A stretch of 64,000 bases of DNA from Streptomyces tirandamycinicus. Lineage in GTDB: Bacteria > Actinomycetota > Actinomycetes > Streptomycetales > Streptomycetaceae. Under the pieces are notes generated by a model that ran no database searches, was not told the DNA's origin, and saw only the letters and a program-made list of their open reading frames with translations. A program made the translations under genes and the position numbers. Shown here one piece after another: positions 31,538-39,934 of the stretch. Within the stretch, counting starts at the first letter, position 1. Each line of letters begins with the position of its first letter. The stretch is taken from contig NZ_CP029188.1 in NCBI RefSeq assembly GCF_003097515.1, positions 5,095,001-5,159,000 on the forward strand, written 5' to 3'.

Positions 31538-32410
31538 TCACAGCCAGCCGGCGAACTCCAGCGACAGCTCGCCCTCGGCGTGCCGGCCTGCGGCGATCGC
31601 CCGGGTGCCCGACTCCACCGCCCGGAACAGCGTCCAGCCACGCAGCCGGTCGCGGTCGACGTCCAGCGAGTCCGCGAGCCGGTTCACCCGGCGGCGGGCC
31701 GCCGAGGCGCCCGAGGTCGCGGCGACCAGATCCTCCACCCGGTCCCGGGCCAGCCGCGCCAGGTCGTACGCCCGCTCACCCACCAGCGGCTCCGGCCCGA
31801 CCGCCAGCCACGGCGCGCGGTCGCCCGAGAGCACCTTGCTCTGGCGGAAGTTGCCGTGCAGCAGCAGCGACTCGGGGGCGTCCGCGAGCAGTTCCCCGCG
31901 CGCGGCCAGCGCCTCGTCCACCAGCGCCCGGGGCGCGGTCCCCGCGTGGTCCGACAGTGCGGACGCCTGGCGTGCCGTGCGCTCGGCCACCGTCTCGAAG
32001 GCATGGCCGGGGGGCGGCTCCACCCACAGCCGCCGCACCGTCCCCGCCGCCTCCAGCAGCGCCTTGGCCTCCGGGAGCGAGCGCACGGACCGCTCGGGGT
32101 GCAGCCGTTCCAGCAGCAGCGCGCCCCCCGAGCCGCCCAGCAACCGCACCGCCCCGAAGCCGTCCCAGTGCGCGAGGGCGGCCCGCTCCAGCTCCGGCGC
32201 CGCGAGGGGCGGCACCAGCTTGAGCGCCGCCGGGGTGCCGTCCTGCCGCCTCACGAGGACGACCAGGCTGCTTCGGCCGCCGGGCACCATCACCCGCTCG
32301 ACCTCCAGGCCGGCGCGGGCGGCCGTCTCCTCGACGAGCTCCGGCAGCCGCCCGGTCCACTCGTTGTCGCCCAGTGCCCGCACCAGGCGCTGGGGCGGTT
32401 CGAAAGCCAT
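31538..32410 (-). CDS. Aminoglycoside/hydroxyurea phosphotransferase-like protein, probably a pseudokinase
   Basis: A 290-residue protein with the fold and length of APH(6)-type antibiotic kinases. The N-lobe has the ATP-contacting Lys (PAALKLVPP, Lys 64). In the catalytic loop the expected HGDLHxGN reads HGNFRQSK: Asp is Asn 187 and the metal-binding Asn is Lys 192. The expected metal-binding IDPKP reads VGPEP: Asp is Gly 205. GERAYDLARLARDR follows as in the family. With three metal/catalytic positions lost it is unlikely to phosphorylate. It sits downstream of the ferritin-like and lipoprotein genes and ends convergent to proS. Confidence 0.7.
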   Translation of the reverse strand: MAFEPPQRLVRALGDNEWTGRLPELVEETAARAGLEVERVMVPGGRSSLVVLVRRQDGTPAALKLVPPLAAPELERAALAHWDGFGAVRLLGGSGGALLLERLHPERSVRSLPEAKALLEAAGTVRRLWVEPPPGHAFETVAERTARQASALSDHAGTAPRALVDEALAARGELLADAPESLLLHGNFRQSKVLSGDRAPWLAVGPEPLVGERAYDLARLARDRVEDLVAATSGASAARRRVNRLADSLDVDRDRLRGWTLFRAVESGTRAIAAGRHAEGELSLEFAGWL

Positions 32411-32427
32411 GCGTGCGTCGTTCCCTT

Positions 32428-32856
32428 TCACTGAGTCGCGGCTCGCTCGGCCAGGCCGGGGAAGGCCACGCCGGTGCCGCGCCACCGCGCCGCCCGCACC
32501 GCCGCCTCGCGCAGCGCGGCCGCGGCGTCCTGGCGCAGCGGGCCCCGCGCGGCCCGCACCAGATCGGAGTAGACGGCCGCCACCCGGTCCTCCAGGACCG
32601 CGGCCAGCCGTGCCGCGGCCGCCGGGTCGGGTACCGCGAACGGCACAGTGTAGGCGGGCTGCGCGGCGGCGGGCCGTCCGCCCAGATCCCGGACCGCGCG
32701 CTCCAGGGCGTCCCGGCGGGCCCGGTGCGCCGCGTAGGCCGCCAGGGCATCGGGGCGGCGGGCCTCACCGGCCCGTCCTCCGACCACGCCGTAGCCGTAC
32801 ACGGCGGCGTGCTCCGCCGCCAGGGCGGCCTGCGCCGCGACCAGCGCGTCGCTCAT
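32428..32856 (-). CDS. Ferritin-like (DUF4439-type) protein
   Basis: A 142-residue all-helical protein. LAAEHAAVYGYGVVGGRA and AYAAHRARRDALERAVRDLG carry the Glu/His pattern of ferritin-like four-helix bundles (EHAAVYGYG; AHRARRD). DPAAAARLAAVLEDRVAAVY in helix 3 follows. The start ATG 32856 overlaps the lipoprotein stop by one base (TGATG), so the two are made together. The N-terminal His/Glu residues could bind metal. No signal peptide is seen, while its partner is a lipoprotein. The role is unknown. Confidence 0.7.
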   Translation of the reverse strand: MSDALVAAQAALAAEHAAVYGYGVVGGRAGEARRPDALAAYAAHRARRDALERAVRDLGGRPAAAQPAYTVPFAVPDPAAAARLAAVLEDRVAAVYSDLVRAARGPLRQDAAAALREAAVRAARWRGTGVAFPGLAERAATQ

Positions 32857-33497
32857 CAGCGGGACCCTTCCGTCAGCAGGTAGGCGTGGACCGCGCCGGC
32901 CGCTGCGACCGAGGCCAGCAGCCGGGCGTACTCCGGTGGGGCGGCGCTCAGCGCGGCGGCGTGGGCGTCGGCGGTGCTCCGCTCGGCCGCGGCGAGTTCG
33001 CGCACGGCCGCCCCGGCGTCGGCCGGCACCGGGGGCAGCGCGGGGGCCGCCGGGGACGACGCGGCGGGACGCGCCGGCCCGGACGCGGCCGGCGCCGGGG
33101 AGACCGGGAGGGGGGAGACCCGGCCGGGGGGCACCGCGACGGGGGAGACCTGCGCCGGTGACGGCGGACGGGACGCCGAGGGGCTCGGCGGGGTGCGGGG
33201 CAGCAGCCGCGACCCGGTCGGCGCGAGTGCCTCGACATGCCGCACGACGTCGGCGCGCAGCGGGGACAGTCGGGCCGCCAGCGCCGGATGCGCCGCGAGC
33301 ACCGCGTCGTACCGCAGCAGCAGGGCGCCGCTCAGCCCGGCACTGCGCTCGCGCAGCGCGGTCTCCGCCGACTCGCTCCGGAGCGTCGCGGGCCGCGGGC
33401 CGGGCTCGTCCGTCGAACACCCGGTCAGCGCCGCGGCGGTGGCGGCCGCCCCGGCGGCCAGGAGCGCACGTCTGCCTGTCGTTCCCGTGCGGTCCAC
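32856..33497 (-). CDS. Lipoprotein with Pro-rich linker and ferritin-like halves
   Basis: A 213-residue protein with a signal peptide ending in a lipobox (ALLAAGAAATAAALTGC, Cys about 27). The segment after it is helical (RERSAGLSGALLLRYDAVLA, HPALAARLSPLRADVVRHVE). A Ser/Pro-rich linker follows (about 93-155), then a helical C-terminus (AVRELAAAERSTADAHAAAL, ARLLASVAAAGAVHAYLL). The two helical halves look like a split four-helix bundle similar to the coupled ferritin-like gene downstream. It is the first gene of a minus-strand unit divergent from rimP. Function is unknown. Confidence 0.65.
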   Translation of the reverse strand: MDRTGTTGRRALLAAGAAATAAALTGCSTDEPGPRPATLRSESAETALRERSAGLSGALLLRYDAVLAAHPALAARLSPLRADVVRHVEALAPTGSRLLPRTPPSPSASRPPSPAQVSPVAVPPGRVSPLPVSPAPAASGPARPAASSPAAPALPPVPADAGAAVRELAAAERSTADAHAAALSAAPPEYARLLASVAAAGAVHAYLLTEGSR

Positions 33498-33525
33498 CTG
33501 GTCTCCTCGGGCCCTGGGGCGCGGT

Positions 33526-33539
33526 CACCCGATCGGGTG
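33526..33539. promoter_or_regulatory. 14-bp palindrome in the rimP/lipoprotein divergent region
   Basis: CACCCGATCGGGTG is a perfect palindrome 29 bases upstream of the lipoprotein start and 145 upstream of rimP. It could bind a dimeric regulator of either unit. Confidence 0.35.
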
Positions 33540-33683
33540 GACGGCGCCTTGATGTGATCACCGCAGGCGAGCGTACCTGCGGGTCATCGGCGGGTGGACG
33601 GCAACACCCCCCGCGACCGGTTACCCTTTGTGCTGACACACGACGAAACCCACAACAGCACACGCGGCCGAGGAGTCACCCGG

Positions 33684-34256
33684 ATGAGCACCACCCAGAG
33701 CGAGAGGCTGCGCGGACTGCTCGAACCGCTCGTCAGCGCCGCGGACCTGGATCTGGAAGAGATCGAGCTGTCCCGGGCCGGCCGCCGCCGTGTGCTCCGC
33801 GTCGTCGTGGATTCCGAGGAGGGCGTCGATCTCGACGCCTGCGCCGAGCTCAGCCGTGTCATCTCCGACCGGCTCGACGAGAGCGACGCCATGGGCGAGG
33901 GCGAGTACCAGCTCGAAGTGACCTCCCCCGGGGCCGAGCGCCCGCTCAGGGAACGCCGCCACTACGTGCGCGCCACGGGCCGGCTCGCCCGGTTCCACCT
34001 GGCCACTCCCGAGGGCGGCCCGGGCGGGGAACTGGTCGCCCGGATCCTCGGCGTCGACGACGAGGGCCTCGACCTGGAGGTGCCGGGCGTGAAGGGGCGC
34101 AAGCCCACCTCCCGCAGACTCGCCTTCGGCGAGATCGCCAGGGCGCGTGTGGAGCTGGAGTTCAACCGCAAGGACACCGAAGGCGTTCAGAAGGACGTCC
34201 GGCAAGACGTTCAGGAAGACGTCCAGGAAGACGTTCGGAAAGAAGAGGAGGCGTAG
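33684..34256 (+). CDS. rimP: Ribosome maturation factor RimP
   Basis: A 190-residue 30S assembly factor. The N-terminal alpha/beta domain has SERLRGLLEPLVSAADLDLE and RVLRVVVDSEEGVDLDACAE. The conserved YQLEVTSPGAERPLRERRHY follows, then the SH3-like C-terminal domain. ATG 33684 follows AGGAG; the upstream extension is not conserved. The tail is unusual: four 12-bp units (34194-34241) encode DVRQ-DVQE-DVQE-DVRK before KEEEA. It starts the rimP-nusA-ylxR-infB operon. Confidence 0.9.
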   Translation: MSTTQSERLRGLLEPLVSAADLDLEEIELSRAGRRRVLRVVVDSEEGVDLDACAELSRVISDRLDESDAMGEGEYQLEVTSPGAERPLRERRHYVRATGRLARFHLATPEGGPGGELVARILGVDDEGLDLEVPGVKGRKPTSRRLAFGEIARARVELEFNRKDTEGVQKDVRQDVQEDVQEDVRKEEEA

Positions 34257-34258
34257 CC

Positions 34259-35254
34259 GTGGACATCGACGTGAAGCTCCTGAGGGGCTTGGCGCAGGAG
34301 AAGGAGATTGCCTTCGACCTGCTGGTCGACGCCATCGAGTCGGCCCTCCTCATCGCGTACCACCGCACCGAGGGCAGCCGCCGGCACGCCCGGGTCGAGC
34401 TGAACCGCCAGACCGGGCACGTGACGGTGTGGGCGAAGGAGGACCCGTCGGAGCTCGAGGAGGGCCAGGAGCCCCGCGAGTTCGACGACACCCCGCACGA
34501 CTTCGGGCGGATCGCCGCCTCCACCGCCCGCCAGGTCATCCAGCAGCGGCTGCGTGACGCCGAGAACGACGTCACCTTCGGTGAGTACGCCCGCCGCGAG
34601 GGCGACATCGTGGCGGGCCAGGTCCAGCAGGGCAAGGACCCCAAGAACGTGCTGGTCAAGCTGGACGACAAGCTGGAGGCCATCCTGCCGGTGCAGGAGC
34701 AGGTGCCGGGCGAGGAGTACTCGCACGGCCTGCGGCTGCGCACGTACGTCGTCCGGGTGGCCAAGGGGGTGCGCGGTCCTTCCGTCACCCTGTCGAGGAC
34801 CCACCCCAATCTGGTGAAGAAGCTCTTCGCGCTCGAGGTGCCGGAGATCGCCGACGGTTCGGTCGAGATCGCGGCCATCGCCCGCGAGGCCGGGCACCGG
34901 ACCAAGATCGCCGTGCGGTCCACCCGCAGCGGCCTGAACGCCAAGGGCGCGTGCATCGGCCCGATGGGCGGCCGGGTGCGCAACGTCATGGCCGAGCTGC
35001 ACGGCGAGAAGATCGACATCGTGGACTGGTCGGACGACCCGGCGGAGATGGTCGCCAACGCGCTGTCCCCTGCCCGGGTGTCCAAGGTCGAGGTGGTCGA
35101 TCTCGGCGCCAGGTCCGCCCGGGTGACGGTCCCCGACTACCAGCTGTCACTGGCCATCGGCAAGGAGGGGCAGAACGCCCGGCTCGCCGCCCGGCTCACC
35201 GGCTGGCGGATCGACATCAGGCCGGACACCGAGCAGCCCGCCGGGCAGGCCTGA
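34259..35254 (+). CDS. nusA: Transcription termination/antitermination factor NusA
   Basis: A 331-residue NusA of the short actinobacterial type. The N-terminal RNA-polymerase-binding domain (VKLLRGLAQEKEIAFDLLVD) is followed by S1 (EGDIVAGQVQQGKDPKNVLV) and two KH domains (AVRSTRSGLNAKGACIGPMG; VPDYQLSLAIGKEGQNARLA). It lacks the acidic repeats of enterobacterial NusA. The GTG start at 34259 lies 2 bases after the rimP stop, so translation is probably coupled. It acts on RNA polymerase pausing, intrinsic termination and rRNA antitermination. Confidence 0.95.
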   Translation: MDIDVKLLRGLAQEKEIAFDLLVDAIESALLIAYHRTEGSRRHARVELNRQTGHVTVWAKEDPSELEEGQEPREFDDTPHDFGRIAASTARQVIQQRLRDAENDVTFGEYARREGDIVAGQVQQGKDPKNVLVKLDDKLEAILPVQEQVPGEEYSHGLRLRTYVVRVAKGVRGPSVTLSRTHPNLVKKLFALEVPEIADGSVEIAAIAREAGHRTKIAVRSTRSGLNAKGACIGPMGGRVRNVMAELHGEKIDIVDWSDDPAEMVANALSPARVSKVEVVDLGARSARVTVPDYQLSLAIGKEGQNARLAARLTGWRIDIRPDTEQPAGQA

Positions 35255-35420
35255 CCCGCGCGGCCCGGTAGGGAGCGTCGGGTGCTCCGTCCGGGCGCGC
35301 CTCCCGGGGAACGGATCCGCGGCCGGACTCGTTCCGTAGCCGGGGGATCGCCGAGAGTTTTGAGCCATCAACTGTTCGATTCTTGCCCCAAAGGGGTGAG
35401 GTCGGTACGGGGAGGTAGAC

Positions 35421-35717
35421 TTGGACGTGTCTGGTCGGACGCATGCCCGCGCATGCCCTGAGCGAACCTGCGTGGGGTGTCGGGAGCGAGCGGCCAAGCA
35501 CGATCTACTGCGCATCGTGGCGGTCGAGGGTGTGTGTGTCCCCGATCATCGCGGTACGCTGCCCGGCCGGGGTGCTTATGTGCACCCCGCCTCGGTCTGT
35601 CTCGACCTGGCGGTTCGCCGTCGGGCGTTCCCGAGGGCCCTCAGGGCCCAGGGGCCGCTCGACACCGCGGACGTACGCCGTGTCGTCGAGGCGACGGCGG
35701 CGCAGGCCGCACCGTAA
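35421..35717 (+). CDS. ylxR: YlxR-family RNA-binding protein
   Basis: A 98-residue protein with the YlxR signature: PERTCVGCRER near residue 15, then LLRIVAVEGVCVPD, and LPGRGAYVHPASVCLDLAVR. It sits between nusA and infB, its invariant place. TTG 35421 has GGAGG five bases upstream; GTG 35427 is in frame with eleven bases and may be the true start. YlxR is a small basic protein reported to bind RNA and to influence RNase P and transcription in other bacteria. In the gap before it, CCCC-AAA-GGGG (about 35386) is a small hairpin. Confidence 0.85.
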   Translation: MDVSGRTHARACPERTCVGCRERAAKHDLLRIVAVEGVCVPDHRGTLPGRGAYVHPASVCLDLAVRRRAFPRALRAQGPLDTADVRRVVEATAAQAAP

Positions 35718-35789
35718 GAAGAAGTAAGCAGCACCGCGCGGATCCCCGTGCGGTCAGGTACCTCGCGAGTCGGAAGTAGGTCGAGATTG

Positions 35790-35822
35790 CGATGAGCACT
35801 CGATGAGTACGCGATGAGTACG
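35790..35822. repeat. 11-bp tandem repeat in the infB leader
   Basis: CGATGAGCACT (35790-35800), CGATGAGTACG (35801-35811) and CGATGAGTACG (35812-35822) are three consecutive units between ylxR and infB. The motif contains ATGAG, so it creates several short overlapping ATG starts in the leader. Confidence 0.55.
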
Positions 35823-35838
35823 CCCATGAAGTAGCGAC

Positions 35839-35859
35839 GGTCCGGCGGTAACCCGGACC
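35839..35859 (+). promoter_or_regulatory. Hairpin directly before the infB ribosome-binding site
   Basis: GGTCCGG (35839-35845) and CCGGACC (35853-35859) form a perfect 7-bp stem, 1 base before AAAAGGAG. Placed so close, it may influence initiation on infB. Confidence 0.45.
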
Positions 35860-35872
35860 TAAAAGGAGCGAA

Positions 35873-38800
35873 GTGGCTAAGGTCCGGGTATACGAACTCG
35901 CCAAGGAGTTCGGTGTGGAGAGCAAGGTCGTCATGGCCAAGCTCCAGGAACTCGGTGAATTCGTCCGTTCGGCGTCCTCGACGATCGAGGCGCCGGTTGT
36001 ACGCAAACTGACTGATGCTTTCCAGCAGGGTTCCGGGGGCTCCCCCGCGAAGCGCTCTGCCGGGAAGCCCGCGGCGCCGCGCAAGTCCGCACCCGCGAAG
36101 CCCGCCCCGGCGGCGGAAGGCCGTGCGGGCGCTGCCCCCGCGCCCTCCCCGGCGCAGGCGGCGCGTCCCGCCGCCCCGAAGCCCGGCGCACCGGCCCCCA
36201 GGCCGGCGGCGGCCGAGGCTCCCCGGAGTGTTCCCGGGGCACCGACCCCCGGCCCGCGGCCGACCCCGGGCCCCAAGCCCGCGGCGGCCCCGAAGCCGGC
36301 TCCGGCCGCTCCGGCCGCCCCGGAGTTCACCGCGCCCCCGGCCGCCCCGGCTGCCGGTCCCCGGCCCGGTGCCACTCCCGGCCCGCGTCCGGCCGGCCGT
36401 CCCGGTCAGGGCCAGGGCGGCGGTGCCCGTCCCGGTGCCCCGCGCCCCGGTGGCGAGCGGCAGGCCCCGCGTCCCGGTGCCCGTCCCGCGGGCCCGCGTC
36501 CGGGCAACAACCCCTTCACCTCCGGTGGCTCGACCGGAATGGCGCGCCCGCAGGCGCCCCGTCCGGGCGGTGCCCCGCGTCCCGGCGGTCCGGGTGCCCC
36601 CGGTGGCCCCCGTCCGCAGGGCGCCGGCCAGGGCGGTCCCCGTCCGCAGGCCCCCGGTGGTTCCCGTCCCACCCCCGGCGGCATGCCGCGTCCCCAGGCT
36701 CCGCGTGGAGCCGGTGGTCCCGGCGGCCCCGGCGGTAACCGTCCGAACCCGGGCATGATGCCGCAGCGTCCCGCTGCCGGCCCGCGTCCCGGTCCCGGCG
36801 GCGGTCGCGGTCCCGGTGGCCCCGGCGGCCGTCCCGGTGGCGGTGGCGGTGCCGGTCGTCCCGGCTTCGCCGGTCGTCCCGGTGGCGGCGGTGGCGGCGG
36901 TCGTCCCGGTGGCGGCGGCGGTGGCGGCTTCGGCGGTCCGCGTCCCGGTGGTGGCGGCGGCTTCGGCGGTGGCGGCGGTGGCCGTCCCGGCTTCGGCGGC
37001 CGTCCCGGCGGCCCCGGCGGCCGCGGTGGCACGCAGGGTGCGTTCGGCCGTCCCGGCGGTCCGGCGCGCCGTGGCCGCAAGTCGAAGCGGCAGAGGCGCC
37101 AGGAGTACGAGGCCATGCAGGCCCCGTCGGTCGGCGGTGTGATGCTGCCTCGCGGCAACGGCGAGACCGTCCGTCTGTCGCGTGGTGCCTCCCTCACCGA
37201 CTTCGCGGAGAAGATCAACGCCAACCCGGCGTCGCTCGTCGCCGTGATGATGAACCTCGGCGAGATGGTCACGGCCACGCAGTCGGTCTCCGACGAGACG
37301 CTCCAGATCCTCGCCGGCGAGATGAACTACACGGTTCAGATCGTCAGCCCGGAGGAGGAGGACCGCGAGCTGCTCGAGTCCTTCGACATCGAGTTCGGCG
37401 AGGACGAGGGCGGCGAGGAGTTCCTGGTCGCGCGTCCGCCGGTGGTGACCGTCATGGGTCACGTCGACCACGGCAAGACCCGGCTGCTGGACGCGATCCG
37501 CAAGACGAACGTCGTCGCGGGCGAGGCCGGCGGTATCACCCAGCACATCGGTGCGTACCAGGTCTCGACCGAGGTCAACGACGAAGAGCGCCGCATCACC
37601 TTCATCGACACCCCGGGTCACGAGGCGTTCACCGCCATGCGTGCCCGCGGTGCCAAGTCGACCGACATCGCGATCCTCGTGGTGGCGGCCAACGACGGTG
37701 TGATGCCCCAGACGATCGAGGCGCTGAACCACGCCAAGGCGGCCGACGTGCCGATCGTGGTCGCGGTCAACAAGATCGACGTCGAGGGCGCCGACCCGAC
37801 GAAGGTGCGCGGTCAGCTGACCGAGTACGGCCTGGTGGCCGAGGAGTACGGCGGCGACACCATGTTCGTCGACATCTCCGCCAAGCAGGGACTCAACATC
37901 GAGAACCTGCTGGAGGCCGTGGTCCTGACCGCGGACGCCGCCCTGGACCTGCGGGCCAACCCGGAGCAGGACGCGCAGGGCATCGCGATCGAGTCCCACC
38001 TCGACCGCGGCCGCGGTGCCGTCTCGACCGTCCTGGTCCAGCGAGGCACCCTGCGCATCGGTGACACCATGGTCGTCGGCGACGCGTACGGCCGGGTCCG
38101 CGCGATGCTCGACGACAAGGGCAACAACGTCGAGGAGGCGACCCCGTCGACTCCCGTCCTGGTCCTGGGTCTCACCAACGTCCCGGGCGCCGGCGACAAC
38201 TTCCTGGTCGTCGACGAGGACCGCACGGCCCGCCAGATCGCCGAGAAGCGCGCCGCCCGTGAGCGCAACGCCGCGTTCGCCAAGCGCACCCGCCGGGTGT
38301 CCCTCGAGGACCTCGACAAGGTGCTCAAGGCGGGCGAGATCCAGCAGCTCAACCTCATCATCAAGGGCGACGCGTCCGGTTCGGTCGAGGCCCTGGAGTC
38401 CTCGCTGCTCCAGCTGGACGTCGGCGAAGAGGTCGACATCCGGGTGCTGCACCGCGGTGTCGGTGCGGTCACCGAGTCGGACATCGACCTGGCGACCGGC
38501 TCCGACGCCATCGTGATCGGCTTCAACGTGCGCGCCGCCGGGCGCGCCACGCAGATGGCCGAGCGCGAGGGTGTGGACGTCCGCTACTACTCGGTCATCT
38601 ACCAGGCGATCGAGGAGATCGAGGCGGCCCTCAAGGGCATGCTCAAGCCGGAGTACGAAGAGGTCGAGCTCGGCACGGCGGAGATCCGCGAGGTCTTCCG
38701 CTCGTCCAAGCTGGGCAACATCGCGGGTGTGCTCATCCGCTCCGGCGAGGTCCGGCGCAACACCAAGGCGCGCCTCATCCGCGACGGCAAGGTCGTCGCG

Positions 38801-38956
38801 GAGAACCTCACGATCGAGGGTCTGCGTCGCTTCAAGGACGACGTCACCGAGATCCGCGAAGGCTTCGAGGGCGGTATCAACCTCGGAAACTTCAACGACA
38901 TCAAGGTCGACGACGTCATCGCGACGTACGAGATGCGCGAGAAGCCCCGCGGCTGA
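35873..38956 (+). CDS. infB: Translation initiation factor IF-2
   Basis: A 1027-residue IF-2. The N-terminal domain (VRVYELAKEFGVESKVVMAK, LQELGEFVRSASSTIE) is followed by about 340 residues rich in Pro, Gly, Ala and Arg, typical of actinobacterial IF-2 but long. The GTPase has VTVMGHVDHGKTRLLDAIRK, DTPGHEAF and NKID. Domains II-IV follow, ending ATYEMREKPRG. GTG 35873 has AAAAGGAG. It positions initiator tRNA on the 30S subunit. The Gly/Arg/Pro block (about 36850-37060) consists of repeated GGR/PG units and is prone to slippage. Confidence 0.95.
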   Translation: MAKVRVYELAKEFGVESKVVMAKLQELGEFVRSASSTIEAPVVRKLTDAFQQGSGGSPAKRSAGKPAAPRKSAPAKPAPAAEGRAGAAPAPSPAQAARPAAPKPGAPAPRPAAAEAPRSVPGAPTPGPRPTPGPKPAAAPKPAPAAPAAPEFTAPPAAPAAGPRPGATPGPRPAGRPGQGQGGGARPGAPRPGGERQAPRPGARPAGPRPGNNPFTSGGSTGMARPQAPRPGGAPRPGGPGAPGGPRPQGAGQGGPRPQAPGGSRPTPGGMPRPQAPRGAGGPGGPGGNRPNPGMMPQRPAAGPRPGPGGGRGPGGPGGRPGGGGGAGRPGFAGRPGGGGGGGRPGGGGGGGFGGPRPGGGGGFGGGGGGRPGFGGRPGGPGGRGGTQGAFGRPGGPARRGRKSKRQRRQEYEAMQAPSVGGVMLPRGNGETVRLSRGASLTDFAEKINANPASLVAVMMNLGEMVTATQSVSDETLQILAGEMNYTVQIVSPEEEDRELLESFDIEFGEDEGGEEFLVARPPVVTVMGHVDHGKTRLLDAIRKTNVVAGEAGGITQHIGAYQVSTEVNDEERRITFIDTPGHEAFTAMRARGAKSTDIAILVVAANDGVMPQTIEALNHAKAADVPIVVAVNKIDVEGADPTKVRGQLTEYGLVAEEYGGDTMFVDISAKQGLNIENLLEAVVLTADAALDLRANPEQDAQGIAIESHLDRGRGAVSTVLVQRGTLRIGDTMVVGDAYGRVRAMLDDKGNNVEEATPSTPVLVLGLTNVPGAGDNFLVVDEDRTARQIAEKRAARERNAAFAKRTRRVSLEDLDKVLKAGEIQQLNLIIKGDASGSVEALESSLLQLDVGEEVDIRVLHRGVGAVTESDIDLATGSDAIVIGFNVRAAGRATQMAEREGVDVRYYSVIYQAIEEIEAALKGMLKPEYEEVELGTAEIREVFRSSKLGNIAGVLIRSGEVRRNTKARLIRDGKVVAENLTIEGLRRFKDDVTEIREGFEGGINLGNFNDIKVDDVIATYEMREKPRG

Positions 38957-38987
38957 CGCGGCGCTGCTGACCACGCACACCGTGCTC

Positions 38988-39026
38988 GGGGCCGGTCGGC
39001 GGGAGGTAATCCCGTCGATCGGCCCC
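38988..39026 (+). terminator. Strong hairpin after infB
   Basis: 17-bp stem (38988-39004 with 39010-39026), two G-U wobbles, loop GGTAA. It lies 31 bases after the infB stop and may terminate or attenuate transcription before the downstream genes. Confidence 0.7.
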
Positions 39027-39113
39027 GGCCGTGCGTGTACGGTTCCTTGATGTACCTGCCAAGAGCGGGCAGGGCGCATACCGAACCCGTACCGGCGGGA
39101 CATCCGGACATAC

Positions 39114-39407
39114 ATGTTTGTGGGGACGCTGTCCTTCGACCTGCTCCTCGGCGACGTCCACTCGCTGAAGGAGAAACGCTCCGTCGTCCGCCCGATCGTG
39201 GCCGAACTCCAGCGCAAGTACGCGGTGGCGGTGGCCGAGGTGGGCGGTCAGAACCTGCACCGCAGGGCCGAGATCGGCCTCGCGGCGGTGTCCGGGGATC
39301 CGGCACACCTCACAGACGTACTGGACCGGTGCGAGCGCCTCGTCGCCGCCCGGCCCGAAGTGGAGCTGCTGTCGGTGCGACGGCGGCTGCACGGGGACGA
39401 TGATTGA
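39114..39407 (+). CDS. DUF503 protein (YlxP-like)
   Basis: A 97-residue DUF503 protein: MFVGTLSFDLLLGDVHSLKE, KRSVVRPIVAELQRKYAVAV, then GQNLHRRAEIGLAAVSGDPA. YlxP-like genes lie between infB and rbfA in most Gram-positive bacteria and are linked to ribosome assembly by position. A single alpha/beta domain without obvious catalytic residues. The ribosome-binding site is weak. Confidence 0.85.
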   Translation: MFVGTLSFDLLLGDVHSLKEKRSVVRPIVAELQRKYAVAVAEVGGQNLHRRAEIGLAAVSGDPAHLTDVLDRCERLVAARPEVELLSVRRRLHGDDD

Positions 39408-39463
39408 GACTGCACCGTCCGGGGGGTGCCCCCGGACCATCGCACGAAAGAGGAGAAGGACCG

Positions 39464-39934
39464 GTGGCCGACAACGCGCGGGCCCGCAAGCTGGCCGATC
39501 GCATCCAGGTCGTGGTCGCGGAGACCCTGGACCGGCGAATCAAGGATCCACGGCTGGGCTTCGTCACCATCACGGACGCCCGGGTCACCGGCGACCTGCG
39601 GGAGGCCACGGTCTTCTACACGGTGTACGGGGACGACGAGGAGCGCGCGGCGTCCGCCGCCGCGCTGGAGTCCGCCAAGGGCATCCTGCGGTCCGAGGTG
39701 GGCCGGCAGACGGGAGTCCGCTTCACGCCGAGCCTGACGTTCGTCCCGGACGCCCTCCCGGACAACGCCCGGACCATCGACGACCTGCTCGACAAGGCGC
39801 GGGCCAAGGACGCCGAGGTGCGCCAGGCGTCCACGGGCAAGACGTACGCGGGTGGGGCCGACCCCTACCGCAAGCCGGAGGACGAGAACGACGTGGACGC
39901 CGGGGGCAGGGACGAGGACACGGCCTCCGAATGA
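39464..39934 (+). CDS. rbfA: Ribosome-binding factor A
   Basis: A 156-residue RbfA with a KH-like fold: KLADRIQVVVAETLDRRIKD, RLGFVTITDARVTGDLREAT, VFYTVYGDDEERAASAAALE, TGVRFTPSLTFVPDAL. It binds 16S rRNA helix 1 during 30S maturation. An acidic tail of about 35 residues follows the domain. GTG 39464 has GGAGAAGGA. It overlaps truB by ATGA. Confidence 0.95.
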   Translation: MADNARARKLADRIQVVVAETLDRRIKDPRLGFVTITDARVTGDLREATVFYTVYGDDEERAASAAALESAKGILRSEVGRQTGVRFTPSLTFVPDALPDNARTIDDLLDKARAKDAEVRQASTGKTYAGGADPYRKPEDENDVDAGGRDEDTASE

